From Colwellia sp. (GTDB lineage Bacteria; Pseudomonadota; Gammaproteobacteria; Enterobacterales; Alteromonadaceae): a stretch of DNA of 64,000 nucleotides. Numbering within the stretch: position 1 is the first letter of the stretch; each line of letters opens with the position of its first letter. The notes below the pieces were generated by a model. It was not told where the DNA came from. It made no database searches and saw only the letters and a list, made by a program, of their open reading frames with translations. This document shows, piece after piece, positions 28,250-38,103 of this stretch. The stretch spans positions 1 to 64,000 of the forward strand of contig JALJPB010000016.1 of assembly GCA_022969175.1 (NCBI GenBank), given 5' to 3'. Both the position numbers and the translations under genes were made by a program.

Positions 28250-28925
28250 GGTAATCTACCTTATAACCTGCTCCACGAACGGTATGCAACAACGGTGATG
28301 AAAAGCCATCGTCTATTTTTTTTCTCAACTTGCTGATATGAACATCAATAACATTGGTTTGAGTCTCAAAGTGATAACCCCAGACATGTTCTAATAACAT
28401 GGTTCTAGTGAGCACACGGCCAGAATTTCGAACAAGTTGTTCAAGCAAATTAAATTCCTTGGCGTGTAATTCTATAATTTTTTCGCTTCTTGTTACCTGG
28501 CGTTTTAGCAAGTCTATTTTTAGATCTGCGAAAGTAAGCACCGTCTCTTCTTCAATACAATTTATGTTAGTACGTCTGGCCAATACTTCTAAACGAGCGA
28601 GCAACTCACTGAAGGCAAAAGGCTTAACTAAATAATCGTCACCCCCAGCCTTAAGCCCTTTAACTCTTTCTTCGACATCCCCTAACGCTGATAAAAAAAG
28701 TATAGGGGTGGTTTTTCCTATAGCGCGTAGTGCTTTGACTATCGATAATCCATCTAACTCCGGCAACATTCTATCGACAATGAGTACATTAAATTCATTG
28801 TCAATCGCTAAGGTTAAACCGTGCTTACCGTTATTAATATGTTCGATATAATGTCCCGACTCCTTGAGACCTTTAACGATATAATCAGCTAGCTCTTGGT
28901 CATCTTCGATCAATAAAATTTTCAT
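28239..28925 (-). CDS. OmpR-family response regulator
   Basis: A 228-residue two-domain regulator. The receiver domain has the acidic pair EDD near the start, phospho-acceptor VDRMLP Asp (residue 51), and the conserved KPF. The C-terminal winged helix shows ELHAKEFNLLEQLVRN and VDVHISKLRKKID ... TVRGAGYKVD. The start is placed at ATG 28925 rather than the TTG 6 bp upstream. It overlaps the kinase gene by 11 bp and follows the DJ-1-like lipoprotein gene by about 70 bp, so the three may be one operon. Confidence 0.93.
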   Translation of the reverse strand: MKILLIEDDQELADYIVKGLKESGHYIEHINNGKHGLTLAIDNEFNVLIVDRMLPELDGLSIVKALRAIGKTTPILFLSALGDVEERVKGLKAGGDDYLVKPFAFSELLARLEVLARRTNINCIEEETVLTFADLKIDLLKRQVTRSEKIIELHAKEFNLLEQLVRNSGRVLTRTMLLEHVWGYHFETQTNVIDVHISKLRKKIDDGFSSPLLHTVRGAGYKVDYHAK

Positions 28926-28998
28926 AATCAATAACTCACGGTCGTTTTAACGAATATTACTCATGTAATTAAGTTTTCTCAATCACATTGGGAGAACA

Positions 28999-30267
28999 TT
29001 ATTTACTATACTGTTCAATGTTATCCGGCTGCCAATTGTACTCCATCATTTGCGCAGACATGCGCGCATGTGCTAAACCTTTAAGTCGAGCGACAATATG
29101 TAATGCTCCGTCGATACCTGATGAAACACCAGCAGTTAGCACTATTTTACCATTATCAACGAAACGTTGGTCATCTACAACGGTGAAATTAAGCTGCTCT
29201 GACTGCCTAGTCAACCAATTCATCCAACTATAATGAGTCGTCGCTTCAAGGCCATCTAACATGTTGGCTCCTGCCAACAAAGTTGCAGCATTACACACCG
29301 ATAAAGTGATATCTGCTTCTTTTGATGTAGATTTAATCCAATCCATAACTTCTGGTTGATGAAATAATTGTGCAACGCTACCGCCAGGAATTATTACAAT
29401 ATCGGCTTTTGGCATATTGGCAAAAGTATATTTTGGCGTAACTTGATAATTACCACCGTCATAGGCTCTCATAACAGGTGCAACAGTAAAAACATTAAAA
29501 CTATGCGCATTGACAAAAACTTCCAAAGGACCCGCCCAATCCAAAACATCGACACCATCAAAGACTAAAATAGCGATATTTTGTTTCTTAGCTTCAGCCA
29601 TCGAGTGTCCTGCCATTTCATCTTCTTCTTTCGCAGGTGCCATTTTTTTAAGTTCTAAAGGCTGACTTAATCCCATCCACTCAACGGTTCCTTTTATTAA
29701 TTTAGATGAAACAAGGCTCCCTTCAAACTTAACTCCGGCATCAGGTAACATAAATTTTAATTCTTTATCGCTAAAGTCGAGCGATTTATTTTCTTCATTG
29801 GACGCTCCCATTCCCCGAGTATCCATTCCCCAGTAGGTATAGCTTGCAGATAATCCACCGTTTTGGTCCTTTTTTACTTCAAACGTTAGAGGATGCTCAT
29901 GGTTGCCCATGGAAATCCCACCTTGCCAACGGCCAATCAACTGACTTTTACTGGTTGACTGTTTAGATATAATACTAGATGAAATTACTATGGTTTCTGA
30001 ACTATAGACATGTGGCTCAGAAGAGCTTTCAGTTTGAATAACTTGGGTGTCTAAACTGTAGACATGCGGCTCAGAAGAATTTCCAGTTTGAATGACTTGG
30101 GTGTCTAAACTGTAGACGTGTTGTTCAGATTCATTACTACTCGAAATTACTTGAGTTACCGGCTCAACTATTTGTTTCTCTGGCACAAAGTTAGTTGCAA
30201 ACGAGCAAGCTGTAATTAATGTGGTTAGCGAAAGGGTTATTCCTAAATTGACATGTCTTTTTTTCAT
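28999..30267 (-). CDS. DJ-1/PfpI (GATase1-like) lipoprotein with repeat linker and lipocalin-like domain
   Basis: A 422-residue lipoprotein (lipobox LITAC, Cys21). Residues 39-92 are three 18-residue tandem repeats (core HVYSLDTQVIQT). Residues about 105-205 form a beta-rich domain starting IGRWQGGISMGN, and from about 228 a DJ-1/PfpI domain runs to the end (IAILVFDGVDVLDWAGPLEV, the nucleophile elbow LSVCNAATLLAGA with its cysteine, GVSSGIDGALH). This subfamily resembles isonitrile hydratase / GlxA-type domains, but the periplasmic lipoprotein setting is unusual. It sits upstream of the two-component genes and under a 34-bp perfect palindrome. Confidence 0.85.
   Translation of the reverse strand: MKKRHVNLGITLSLTTLITACSFATNFVPEKQIVEPVTQVISSSNESEQHVYSLDTQVIQTGNSSEPHVYSLDTQVIQTESSSEPHVYSSETIVISSSIISKQSTSKSQLIGRWQGGISMGNHEHPLTFEVKKDQNGGLSASYTYWGMDTRGMGASNEENKSLDFSDKELKFMLPDAGVKFEGSLVSSKLIKGTVEWMGLSQPLELKKMAPAKEEDEMAGHSMAEAKKQNIAILVFDGVDVLDWAGPLEVFVNAHSFNVFTVAPVMRAYDGGNYQVTPKYTFANMPKADIVIIPGGSVAQLFHQPEVMDWIKSTSKEADITLSVCNAATLLAGANMLDGLEATTHYSWMNWLTRQSEQLNFTVVDDQRFVDNGKIVLTAGVSSGIDGALHIVARLKGLAHARMSAQMMEYNWQPDNIEQYSK
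29974..30153 (-). repeat. 54-bp tandem repeat inside the DJ-1 lipoprotein gene
   Basis: Three tandem units of 54 bp encode 18-residue repeats (residues 39-56, 57-74, 75-92). Units two and three are the closest. Because the unit is a multiple of three, copy-number change would alter linker length without breaking the frame. Confidence 0.8.
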
Positions 30268-30326
30268 AGTATTTACTCAAATGTTATAAGAAACATTATA
30301 GTAAATCCCAAAGATGAGCTAAGGGT

Positions 30327-30360
30327 TTGACAAAGATTAAATAAATTTAATCTTTGTCAA
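30327..30360. promoter_or_regulatory. 34-bp perfect palindrome upstream of the DJ-1 lipoprotein gene
   Basis: TTGACAAAGATTAAAT (30327-30342) is the exact reverse complement of ATTTAATCTTTGTCAA (30345-30360). It lies about 40 bp upstream of a likely minus-strand TATAAT box (about 30289-30294). It could bind a dimeric activator such as the adjacent response regulator, or act as a terminator for the binding-protein gene upstream. Confidence 0.6.
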
Positions 30361-30457
30361 TAAACAATAGAAAAGTATTAAAAACGATAAGTACTATCAA
30401 CTTATCGAGTACACCGGAAACTTTAACATTTGAGTTAAAATCTGCGGTGAACCAAGG

Positions 30458-31210
30458 TTATGATTTATTCGCTTCAGATTTAAAGTACTTATCTAATATC
30501 TTTTTTATTTTTCCATTCTCTTTTAATTTGATAACGGTATTTTTTAAGATTTTCTTAATATCTTGATGAACAGCTTGATTACAAAAAAGAGTCATCTCGT
30601 TTTCACTAAAGATTAAAGGTTTGTCAAACGCTAGTGTGGTAAATTCCTCATTTTTTGCTAAATAAGTGATGCTTTGAACTGCTCCAGCAATTGCATCAAC
30701 ACGACCTAGCTTTAACATTTGCAGAGCACTGTAATATTTAGATGTTGGTGCTTTAGACATTGTTTTATCTTTCATAAATCGCTCATCCACATAGACACCG
30801 CGAGGAATGGCGACAATAATACTTCTGAGATCTAAATAACTATTAATTTTAACGCCCGCTTTAGGAAGTATCCCCATGGAAAGACTGTAGCCTATAGGTT
30901 CAACAGCTTCTAATTGATGTTCAACATATGGGGTATCCAGAACAATTGTACACATGCCTTTTGGTTTATCAAATTGAATTACCAAGCGTTGAGCTGGAAA
31001 AACCCCTTTTGACTTACCAACGCCACTTTCAACTATTATTTCATTCATTAACTTATAAAGTACACCATCTCTTTTCCCTTCATCATTCATAAAACCATAG
31101 GGAAACAACTCTAAAGTCATCATCGAAATGTTTTTGTCTTCATTAGTCGCACTTGTATGAAGAGGTACAACTAAAAGAATAACTATCAATACCTTAAAAA
31201 CCGTCTCCAT
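30458..31210 (-). CDS. Orphan periplasmic substrate-binding protein (SBP_bac_3 family)
   Basis: A 250-residue secreted family 3 binding protein. The start at 31210 (METVFKVLIVILL) is preferred over an ATG 12 bp upstream because GGAAG lies 5 bp ahead of it. A signal peptide ends near HTSA. The domain shows LFPYGFMNDEGKRDGVLYKLMNEI, IPRGVYVDERFM and the closing IKLKENGKIKKILDKYF. No transporter genes are adjacent. Ligand unknown. Confidence 0.8.
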   Translation of the reverse strand: METVFKVLIVILLVVPLHTSATNEDKNISMMTLELFPYGFMNDEGKRDGVLYKLMNEIIVESGVGKSKGVFPAQRLVIQFDKPKGMCTIVLDTPYVEHQLEAVEPIGYSLSMGILPKAGVKINSYLDLRSIIVAIPRGVYVDERFMKDKTMSKAPTSKYYSALQMLKLGRVDAIAGAVQSITYLAKNEEFTTLAFDKPLIFSENEMTLFCNQAVHQDIKKILKNTVIKLKENGKIKKILDKYFKSEANKS

Positions 31211-31400
31211 TATAGCTTCCATTCAAGTTACCTGTGAAATATTCATATTATATAACTAATTCTAGATGGAGAAAAACTAACTCTACCACTTCACTTTATA
31301 TCAATAAGAGCTAAAGTGTAGTTAGTCATGTCCTTTTGAAAACAGTTTACATGACTTTACTGATACTACTCTTTAATCTTTATAAAAACCTTGTTCGATA

Positions 31401-33824
31401 TTAGTTGTTAGTAGAAATTTTTGCGGGATTTTTAACATAGGTATCTAGCCATTGATATTGTTCCCACAACATATGCAGTAATGACTCTCTGGCTCTATAA
31501 CCGTGTTGTTCATGAGGTAACATAACTAAACGAGCGTTACCACCAAGTCCTTTAAGAGCGGCAAACATACGTTCTGATTGCATAGGAAATGTGCCTGAAT
31601 TTGGGTCTTCTTTACCGTGAATCATCAACATAGGTTCATTAATTTTTTCCGCATGAAAAAAGGGCGACATTGAAGCATATGTTTGCCGACCTTCCCAAAA
31701 ACTTCGCTCCTCACCCTGAAAGCCAAATGGTGTTAAGGTACGGTTATAAGCACCGCTGCGAGCAATGCCCGCTTTAAATAAATCACTATGGGCAAGTAAG
31801 TTAGCAACCATAAAAGCACCGTATGAATGACCAGCAATAGCGATACGCTCCTTATCGGTAACTCCTTTTTCAACTAATACATCAACAGCTGCTTGGGCGC
31901 TAGCGACTAATTGCTCACGAAAAGTATCATTAGGTAAAGCACCATCAAAACCCACGATCGGCATTTTTGCACCAGAGAAAACGGCAAAACCTTGCGCTAA
32001 ATGTGGCATTGGCCCCCAATAGCTAACACGAACAAACTCATAAGGTGAATCGGATACTTGGCCGGCTACTTCCTTGTCTTTATATTCTCTTGGGTAAGCC
32101 CAAATTAATGTCGGTAATGGTCCTTGGCTTTTATCGTAACCTGCGGGTAAATACAATGTACCACTTAGCTCCACGCCATCTTTACGTTTATATTTTAGCT
32201 TCTCTTTACTAATACCTACAAAAGCAGGGGTTGGGTGAGGAAAATCAGTAAATTTCGTTAAGATATCCTTATCTAAATCTCGTACGAAAAAATTAGGTTG
32301 TTCGGTAGTAGACTCCCGCAAAGTCATTACTTTAGTCGCTTGATCATTAAGTACTAAAACAATACGTTCATAGTAGGGAGATTGTGATTTCCACAAGTTT
32401 GATTTCTGTTTAGTCTTAAAATCATATTGATTTAAAAAAGGAATGTTACCTTGATCAGAAGCCCCTCTCCCCGTTAAATAAACCTTATTATTGTTATCAA
32501 ACGTTTTAATAACATTTAAACCAAATTGGTTTCTTTGTTTAACAAAACGACCAGGATCATTGTATCGATCATTATAAGAGCGTTCTTGAAATAGCTCTTT
32601 TTTAGCTTTAGGTTTACTTGGGTTAAATTTCCATTGTCTGATGTGTCGATCACTGAAACGCCAGTCACTGATCATGGCGAAATTATTATTACCCCATGTT
32701 ATATCATCGAAACGACGCTCTACTTTTTGGAATACTTTAGGGCTACTTTCGAAAGGAGCGGACCAAGTGTAAACATAGTCGTGATGATCTACTTTTATTT
32801 GCATATTGCCGCCGTCTTGCGCTTCAGCCCAAACTAACGTAGCAGCTACATCACTTCGCCAACTAATATCACGACGACCTTCTCGGACTGAATCAAATCC
32901 TTTAGGAATATTTTCTCCTGAGGCTAAATCAGCGACTTGGGTCACTAATTTACCATCAGCAGTCCATACTTGTGTTTCTATTGGAAAACGTCTTGCTGGT
33001 ACGAGGTAAGAGAAAGGTTTCTTAATTTGTGATACTAATAAATACTGACCATCAGGCGAAATTACATATCCTTTATACATGGCTGATTGACCAAGTTTAG
33101 TGATATGACCCGACAAGCTAATTTCTGCCAATTGTGAGCGAGTTAAGAACTCAAAAAGAGCTTCATCATAAGGAGTTTTCAATAGATTTGAGTAAGTTCT
33201 GACGGCTGCCTTTTTTCCTGAGGTGGTTTGAATTACTGGCTCAATCGTCGCTTTAGATGCCTCTGGCTTGTCGCTAGCTTTAGCAATCGTTAAACGGGTG
33301 TAAAAACCACTTGAGTCACGTTTCCAAAGATATTTAGTACCACCAAGAGAAGCATTGATTGTTTGTTTGCTAACTTGACTGGTTTTTTTCGTTTTGAGAT
33401 TATAATTCCACAGAGTTAGCCCTTGCTTGTTTTCTACGATAAAAGCTAAGTATTGAGAGTTCGGTGAAAAGCTGACACTCATTATCTTACCAGCGGGTAA
33501 GTCTTTAATCGTAACTTGTTTACCACCGCTAACTTGTTTAAGCGAAATACCGGTATAACCACTAGATCTACTAGGCGCAAAAATATTGGCGTTAATTCTT
33601 AGTCCGGCAAGTTTTTCTTCCGCCTGAGCAAGTTCATCAATCGACTTGGCACCCGGACGAGCGAGTATTGCAACCCATTGCTTGTTTGCCGAGATAGTGA
33701 CTCTAGGTTGTCTTGGCGCATCAACTAAATCTGCAAGTTGCTTGGGCGGAGTTTTAAAGCCGCTGTCAGCAATTGCACTTGAACTTAAAGCAAGCATTAA
33801 TGAAATAAGCAGTAAACGTTTCAA
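31401..33824 (-). CDS. Secreted S9 family prolyl oligopeptidase-type serine peptidase
   Basis: An 807-residue exported peptidase. A signal peptide (cleavage about SSSAIA-DS) is followed by a beta-propeller region and a C-terminal alpha/beta hydrolase domain. The catalytic Ser is in IAGHSYGAFMV; Asp lies in MLMIHGKEDPNSGTFP and His in LPHEQHGYRARES. The order matches the S9 glutamyl endopeptidase-like / acylaminoacyl peptidase group, which degrades short peptides in the periplasm. It starts with TTG at 33824 (AAGGA 8 bp upstream) giving MKRLLLISLMLAL. It stands alone. Confidence 0.92.
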   Translation of the reverse strand: MKRLLLISLMLALSSSAIADSGFKTPPKQLADLVDAPRQPRVTISANKQWVAILARPGAKSIDELAQAEEKLAGLRINANIFAPSRSSGYTGISLKQVSGGKQVTIKDLPAGKIMSVSFSPNSQYLAFIVENKQGLTLWNYNLKTKKTSQVSKQTINASLGGTKYLWKRDSSGFYTRLTIAKASDKPEASKATIEPVIQTTSGKKAAVRTYSNLLKTPYDEALFEFLTRSQLAEISLSGHITKLGQSAMYKGYVISPDGQYLLVSQIKKPFSYLVPARRFPIETQVWTADGKLVTQVADLASGENIPKGFDSVREGRRDISWRSDVAATLVWAEAQDGGNMQIKVDHHDYVYTWSAPFESSPKVFQKVERRFDDITWGNNNFAMISDWRFSDRHIRQWKFNPSKPKAKKELFQERSYNDRYNDPGRFVKQRNQFGLNVIKTFDNNNKVYLTGRGASDQGNIPFLNQYDFKTKQKSNLWKSQSPYYERIVLVLNDQATKVMTLRESTTEQPNFFVRDLDKDILTKFTDFPHPTPAFVGISKEKLKYKRKDGVELSGTLYLPAGYDKSQGPLPTLIWAYPREYKDKEVAGQVSDSPYEFVRVSYWGPMPHLAQGFAVFSGAKMPIVGFDGALPNDTFREQLVASAQAAVDVLVEKGVTDKERIAIAGHSYGAFMVANLLAHSDLFKAGIARSGAYNRTLTPFGFQGEERSFWEGRQTYASMSPFFHAEKINEPMLMIHGKEDPNSGTFPMQSERMFAALKGLGGNARLVMLPHEQHGYRARESLLHMLWEQYQWLDTYVKNPAKISTNN

Positions 33825-34382
33825 TTAGATATTCCTTTTCTTAGGCTGAAATTAGAAATTACCATATCATATTCAGTGTCATGCTCAAACCCTAGAGGCC
33901 ACCTTGTGGTATTGCTAAAAACTAGACTTTTGAAATGGCAACATCATCTTTTATTTAGTTTTTCTGGCATAACAACGAGCTAATGTTATTAAAATGCTGT
34001 TGCCATTTATCTGATAAAAGTTAGCGAAGTAAATCTAACTTAAATGGTTGCTCTCAATTGAACTGGTGAGATTAAAATTCAATCACTACTTGCTTAAGCC
34101 ATCGGCTAAATACAGCTGATTAAAATATTGAGCATAGTGATAATAACCAACTGTATGTGTCTGTTTAAATACCCAAACTAACAATAGGTTAATAAATCTT
34201 AGAAACCATAATTAATGGTATGTTCACTGTGGAACAAATTAACGCTGAACTATAACCATCAACAACCTTAGACAGTGGTGAATATCACAACAAAAGATGG
34301 TCTGTTAAGCGCCCATAAATAGGTTTTAGGCTTTAAAAACAACATCAAAAAAAATTGTAGTAATATCAATCTAATAGACACA
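33825..34382. other. 558-bp gap with one weak fdx-end-like repeat
   Basis: No gene seen. A divergent copy (E) of the repeat family lies at about 34193-34236: ACCATAATTAATGGTATGTTCACT matches copy C with one indel and one mismatch over the core. It is downstream of the acyltransferase gene. Confidence 0.45.
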
Positions 34383-35618
34383 TTACTGCAAGTCTACTTT
34401 TTTATATTGCATTTTCGGAGTAGATAAAACAGTAGTCCCAATCTTCAATCCAAAGATGAAACGAGTCACAACAAAACGCTTAATGACTTCGTAGCCAACA
34501 GCACAACCAATAAAAGTAAAAAGTATCAGTAATATCGGTTCAAAAACAGGCCCTAACTCAAATTTTGCTAACCACATGGCAAAAATAATAATTAACGTTT
34601 GATGTAAAATATACCAAGGTAACACGGCATCATTCATGTAACTCAATACAGGGTGTTGCTTATTAAGATAAGCACCAGAAAAACCGAGTATTGCCAGTAG
34701 CCAAAAGACTTTATTGCCAGACCAGAGCGCAGTGATAAAAAACTGAGTAACCATGGATGCATTATTATAATCAACATCGAAACCCCAAGCCCTATTAAAT
34801 CGAATGATAACCAAGCTATAACTGATGATTGCTAATACCAACCAAGTATTACGGTTATTAATCAGTGTTTGCCACATATTATCTGATTTAGCGAGTACAT
34901 AGCCAAACATAAAAACAGTGAAATAAAGTGCATGATTATACCAATCGCCAATTAAGACAAAGGTATCATCAGGGAAGTATCTCAGTAGTATAAAGTCGTA
35001 AAATAAAATCAAGCTAAATGGTATTGCTACAATAGCCATAGCAGAAGTGTTTTCAGTTATTTTCTGCCAGTTAATTCTAACTAACAAAGGTTTAATTGCG
35101 ATATAAACCAAAGTATAGGTAAATAAATACAGCAAATACCAAAGGTGATTATAAGTGATTAACCCCAAAGACAGTCCCGTTCTACTGGACAATAATTGAT
35201 GTTCGGCATACTGACGGCTATTAATATCGAGGTACAACTTAAGAAACTCGACATAACTTGCGGAATAGCCTTCACTTTGCACCAGTTCATAATAAACCTG
35301 AGGAGGTACAATTAAAAACATACCGAAAATTAGCGGCAGCAGTACTCGAGTAAATCGCACTTTGAGCAACTTACCACTACTTATTTTAACCTCGACGAGT
35401 GATAAGGCAACGCCCGATATTAAGAAAATCAACGGCATTCGCCACTGGTTAACTAACAACATAATATTTTTCAAAAAATCACTTTGATAAGCACTTTTTA
35501 CGTGCCATCCCCAATCTGCCACATAAAACTGGCCTATGTGATAAAAGATCAATAAAATAAAAGCTAGAGTTCTTAGCCAGTCAATATCGTAACGCCTAGT
35601 ATTAATAGTTTCTGACAT
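34383..35618 (-). CDS. Acyltransferase family 3 membrane protein
   Basis: A 411-residue integral membrane acyltransferase-3 protein of about ten helices, with the N-terminal catalytic RRYDIDWLRTLAFILLIFYH (His in the first helix) and WRMPLIFLISGVAL. Family members transfer acyl groups to sugars or glycans at the envelope; this one resembles the OpgC/MdoC-like side. The start is ATG 35618 (MSETINTRR), preceded by AAGGTGG, rather than the ATG 18 bp upstream. It is divergent from a LytTR regulator gene, a pairing that suggests regulation of one by the other. The acceptor is unknown. Confidence 0.87.
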   Translation of the reverse strand: MSETINTRRYDIDWLRTLAFILLIFYHIGQFYVADWGWHVKSAYQSDFLKNIMLLVNQWRMPLIFLISGVALSLVEVKISSGKLLKVRFTRVLLPLIFGMFLIVPPQVYYELVQSEGYSASYVEFLKLYLDINSRQYAEHQLLSSRTGLSLGLITYNHLWYLLYLFTYTLVYIAIKPLLVRINWQKITENTSAMAIVAIPFSLILFYDFILLRYFPDDTFVLIGDWYNHALYFTVFMFGYVLAKSDNMWQTLINNRNTWLVLAIISYSLVIIRFNRAWGFDVDYNNASMVTQFFITALWSGNKVFWLLAILGFSGAYLNKQHPVLSYMNDAVLPWYILHQTLIIIFAMWLAKFELGPVFEPILLILFTFIGCAVGYEVIKRFVVTRFIFGLKIGTTVLSTPKMQYKKVDLQ

Positions 35619-35768
35619 TGTCGCCACCTTTTGCATTGTATTCGAATTAGTGTAAAACTAACCTTTTCCACAAACAGAAAAAAGCCTAAAAGGCTTAACT
35701 ACTGGTGCATAGGGATAAACAGTGGTATTTAGGGATAAGCAAATTTTCATATCACTTTACTTACATTC

Positions 35769-36629
35769 ATGACTATATTAGCGAAATTTGAAAAGCGGCC
35801 ACAATTTTACGAATTGTTGTTTATCGCCTGTTATTTACTCATCACTAATACCATTAGTGCAACATCAATTCTGATGGAAGCTAGTCGTTATGGTAAGGAC
35901 GTTCCTTTTCCATTCTGGCAACCTTTTGTCTGGGAATATTCCAGTGCCTTAAGCCTAATATTATTGCTGCCATTACTGATTGTTTTTTTAGCTCAAGTGC
36001 CACTCACTTGGCAATATCTCAAACAAAACTTTATTTGGCATGTACTCGGCTCTGTTGTTTTCTCCATGATGCATATTTCAATTATGGTATTGCTGCGTAA
36101 AATGGCCTATATCAGCCAAAATTTGCATTATGAATTTGGTGAAATGCCAATTGAATTATTCTATGAATACCGAAAAGATGTCTGGGCATACTTTTTTTTC
36201 ATCGCTATAGTTTACTGCTTCCGGTTTGTAACCAGTCGTCTGATAGGTGAGGCTAAGCTAATTATTGACGGAGAAGAGCCCTCTAGCCCCCAAATAATCA
36301 AGCGACTACTGGTAAAAAAACTAGGCAAGGAATTCATTATTCAGGTAGCCGATATTGAATGGTTGGAGTCCAGTGGTAATTATGTAAACTTGCATATCAA
36401 AGGTCGAATTTATCCGACTCGCTCCACATTAAGTCGTTTTATTGAACAAATTTCGGAACAAGGATTCTGCCGTATTCATCGCTCTTACGCAGTTAATTTA
36501 AATTCAGTAGAATCAATAACCTCTCTACCAAGTGGTGACGGTGAAATAAAATTGAAAAACGAGAAAGTATTAAGTTTGTCGCGTAAATACCGGGATGAAT
36601 TAAAAGCAAAGCTGAATTCATCCGATTAA
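35769..36629 (+). CDS. Membrane-anchored LytTR transcriptional regulator
   Basis: A 286-residue protein: four hydrophobic helices in residues 15-165, then a LytTR DNA-binding domain (about 190-284) with DIEWLESSGNYVNLHI, RSTLSRFIEQI, FCRIHRSYAVNL and LSLSRKYRDELK. Such membrane LytTR proteins bind DNA directly and are thought to sense membrane-linked signals. It is divergent from the acyltransferase gene with 150 bp between starts. Confidence 0.9.
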   Translation: MTILAKFEKRPQFYELLFIACYLLITNTISATSILMEASRYGKDVPFPFWQPFVWEYSSALSLILLLPLLIVFLAQVPLTWQYLKQNFIWHVLGSVVFSMMHISIMVLLRKMAYISQNLHYEFGEMPIELFYEYRKDVWAYFFFIAIVYCFRFVTSRLIGEAKLIIDGEEPSSPQIIKRLLVKKLGKEFIIQVADIEWLESSGNYVNLHIKGRIYPTRSTLSRFIEQISEQGFCRIHRSYAVNLNSVESITSLPSGDGEIKLKNEKVLSLSRKYRDELKAKLNSSD

Positions 36630-36659
36630 CTTTGTTCCAATAACACAGTTCGATAATCG

Positions 36660-36706
36660 ATAATGATTTTCAGATACCATATTGATGATATGTTCACTTT
36701 AAGACA
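36660..36706 (-). repeat. Repeat copy B: fdx 3'-end-like sequence with flanking arm
   Basis: Read on the minus strand: the arm TGTCTTAAAGTGAACAT, then ATCATCAATATGGTATCTG and AAAATCATTA. It encodes INMVSENH in the fdx frame but the stop codon is changed to TAT. The terminator half seen in copies A and C is missing. Confidence 0.7.
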
Positions 36707-36773
36707 AACTCATCGAGCGCGTTTTATCATCACTATGCTAATAATGCTTGGCCGGTATTTTAATAGATAAACC

Positions 36774-37991
36774 TTATTTAGTTATGTTCTGACATTCATG
36801 AATTCGCTTGCTAATAAATACTCGTTCATTTTGATTATTAGTTCTTTGGGATGCCAACTGATAATACGCTAGAGAATTTTTATACTGACCATTTTTAAAA
36901 TAGAGCCCTGCAAGCGCGGTATAATAATGTCGGTATTTTTCAAGTAACTTTCTTAGTCCAATAACCTTTTTGATTGCCGCCGGGCAGTCACCTGATTCTG
37001 CAAGGGCAACCGCTGCGTTTAACTCAATAATAGGATTGTTATCTACCCTGCCTAGTAATTGATAAAGTTGGTATATTTGTGACCAATCGGTGCTAGATTC
37101 ATTAACTGCATTGTTATGCAACGAAGCAATTGCCGCTTGAATGGCGTAAGGAGTCCCTTTACCTACTCGTAAAGATTTTTCGACTAATATATTGGCTTCT
37201 TGAATATTAGTTTTTTTCCAAAGACTGCGATCTTGATCCGCGAGTAAAATCATCTGACCGTTATGATCACTTCTTGCAGGAATACGAGCGTCTTGTTGTA
37301 ATAATAAAGCTAGCAAGCCAATCACTTCAGCATCATTCTTTACACAATGATGCAATAATCTAGCGAGCCTTAACGCTTCTTTACATAAATCTTTATCTAT
37401 AAAGCTACTTGCTTCGGTTGTGAGATAACCCTCATTAAAAAGTAAATATATTGTCTTTAGCACACCTGTCAGTCTCTCTGACCACTCCCGAGGGTTAGGG
37501 GTTTCATACTTGATATTATTGACACTGATTTTCGTTTTTGCTCGAGTTAAACGCTTCTCTAACGTTTTTGTGTTAATAACTAGCCCATTAGCAATCTGTA
37601 CAAGGTTAAGTCCTAAAACGTGCTTTAAAGCTAACAGTATCTGAGTTTCTTGATTAAGTGCAGGATGACAACAAGTAAAGATCAGTCGTAGTAAGTCATC
37701 GTTATAACTTAACAACAGTGCTTCTTCACTTAAATCAGGTAAAATAGCCACTTCGCATACTGAATCAAATGGCTGCTGTTTTAGTTGCTTGCGATACTCA
37801 TCAATATATTTATTTCGTGCAACTTTGACCAACCAAGCAACGGTATTATCCGGCTGTAATTCTGGCCATTTCAGCAATGCTTGTTCTACAGCAGACTGTA
37901 AATAATCTTCTGCAAGGTGAATATCCTTTAAAATAACTATTAGCTTGGCTAACGCTTGCGGATAGGATGTTTGAATTAGCGCATGAATCAT
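36774..37991 (-). CDS. ECF42-type RNA polymerase sigma factor
   Basis: A 405-residue extracytoplasmic-function sigma factor. Sigma regions 2 and 4 occupy about residues 1-165 (DYLQSAVEQALLKWP, NTVAWLVKVARNKYIDEYR, LVQIANGLVINTKTLEKRLTRAK). A long C-terminal extension of TPR-like helices follows (LNAAVALAESGD, YYTALAGLYFKNGQYKNSLAYY). The extension and the neighbouring YCII/DGPF gene identify the ECF42 group, in which the C-terminal domain replaces an anti-sigma factor. No anti-sigma gene is present. Confidence 0.9.
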   Translation of the reverse strand: MIHALIQTSYPQALAKLIVILKDIHLAEDYLQSAVEQALLKWPELQPDNTVAWLVKVARNKYIDEYRKQLKQQPFDSVCEVAILPDLSEEALLLSYNDDLLRLIFTCCHPALNQETQILLALKHVLGLNLVQIANGLVINTKTLEKRLTRAKTKISVNNIKYETPNPREWSERLTGVLKTIYLLFNEGYLTTEASSFIDKDLCKEALRLARLLHHCVKNDAEVIGLLALLLQQDARIPARSDHNGQMILLADQDRSLWKKTNIQEANILVEKSLRVGKGTPYAIQAAIASLHNNAVNESSTDWSQIYQLYQLLGRVDNNPIIELNAAVALAESGDCPAAIKKVIGLRKLLEKYRHYYTALAGLYFKNGQYKNSLAYYQLASQRTNNQNERVFISKRIHECQNITK

Positions 37992-38103
37992 TAATAATCA
38001 TCGTTTAGTTTTATTTACAAAAATAAGGACAACTCGAGCGCAGCTCATTCATTGTCCTTATTTTAATGTTTGTAAAGCGACTGAGACCCCAGTCCTTTAT
38101 TTA

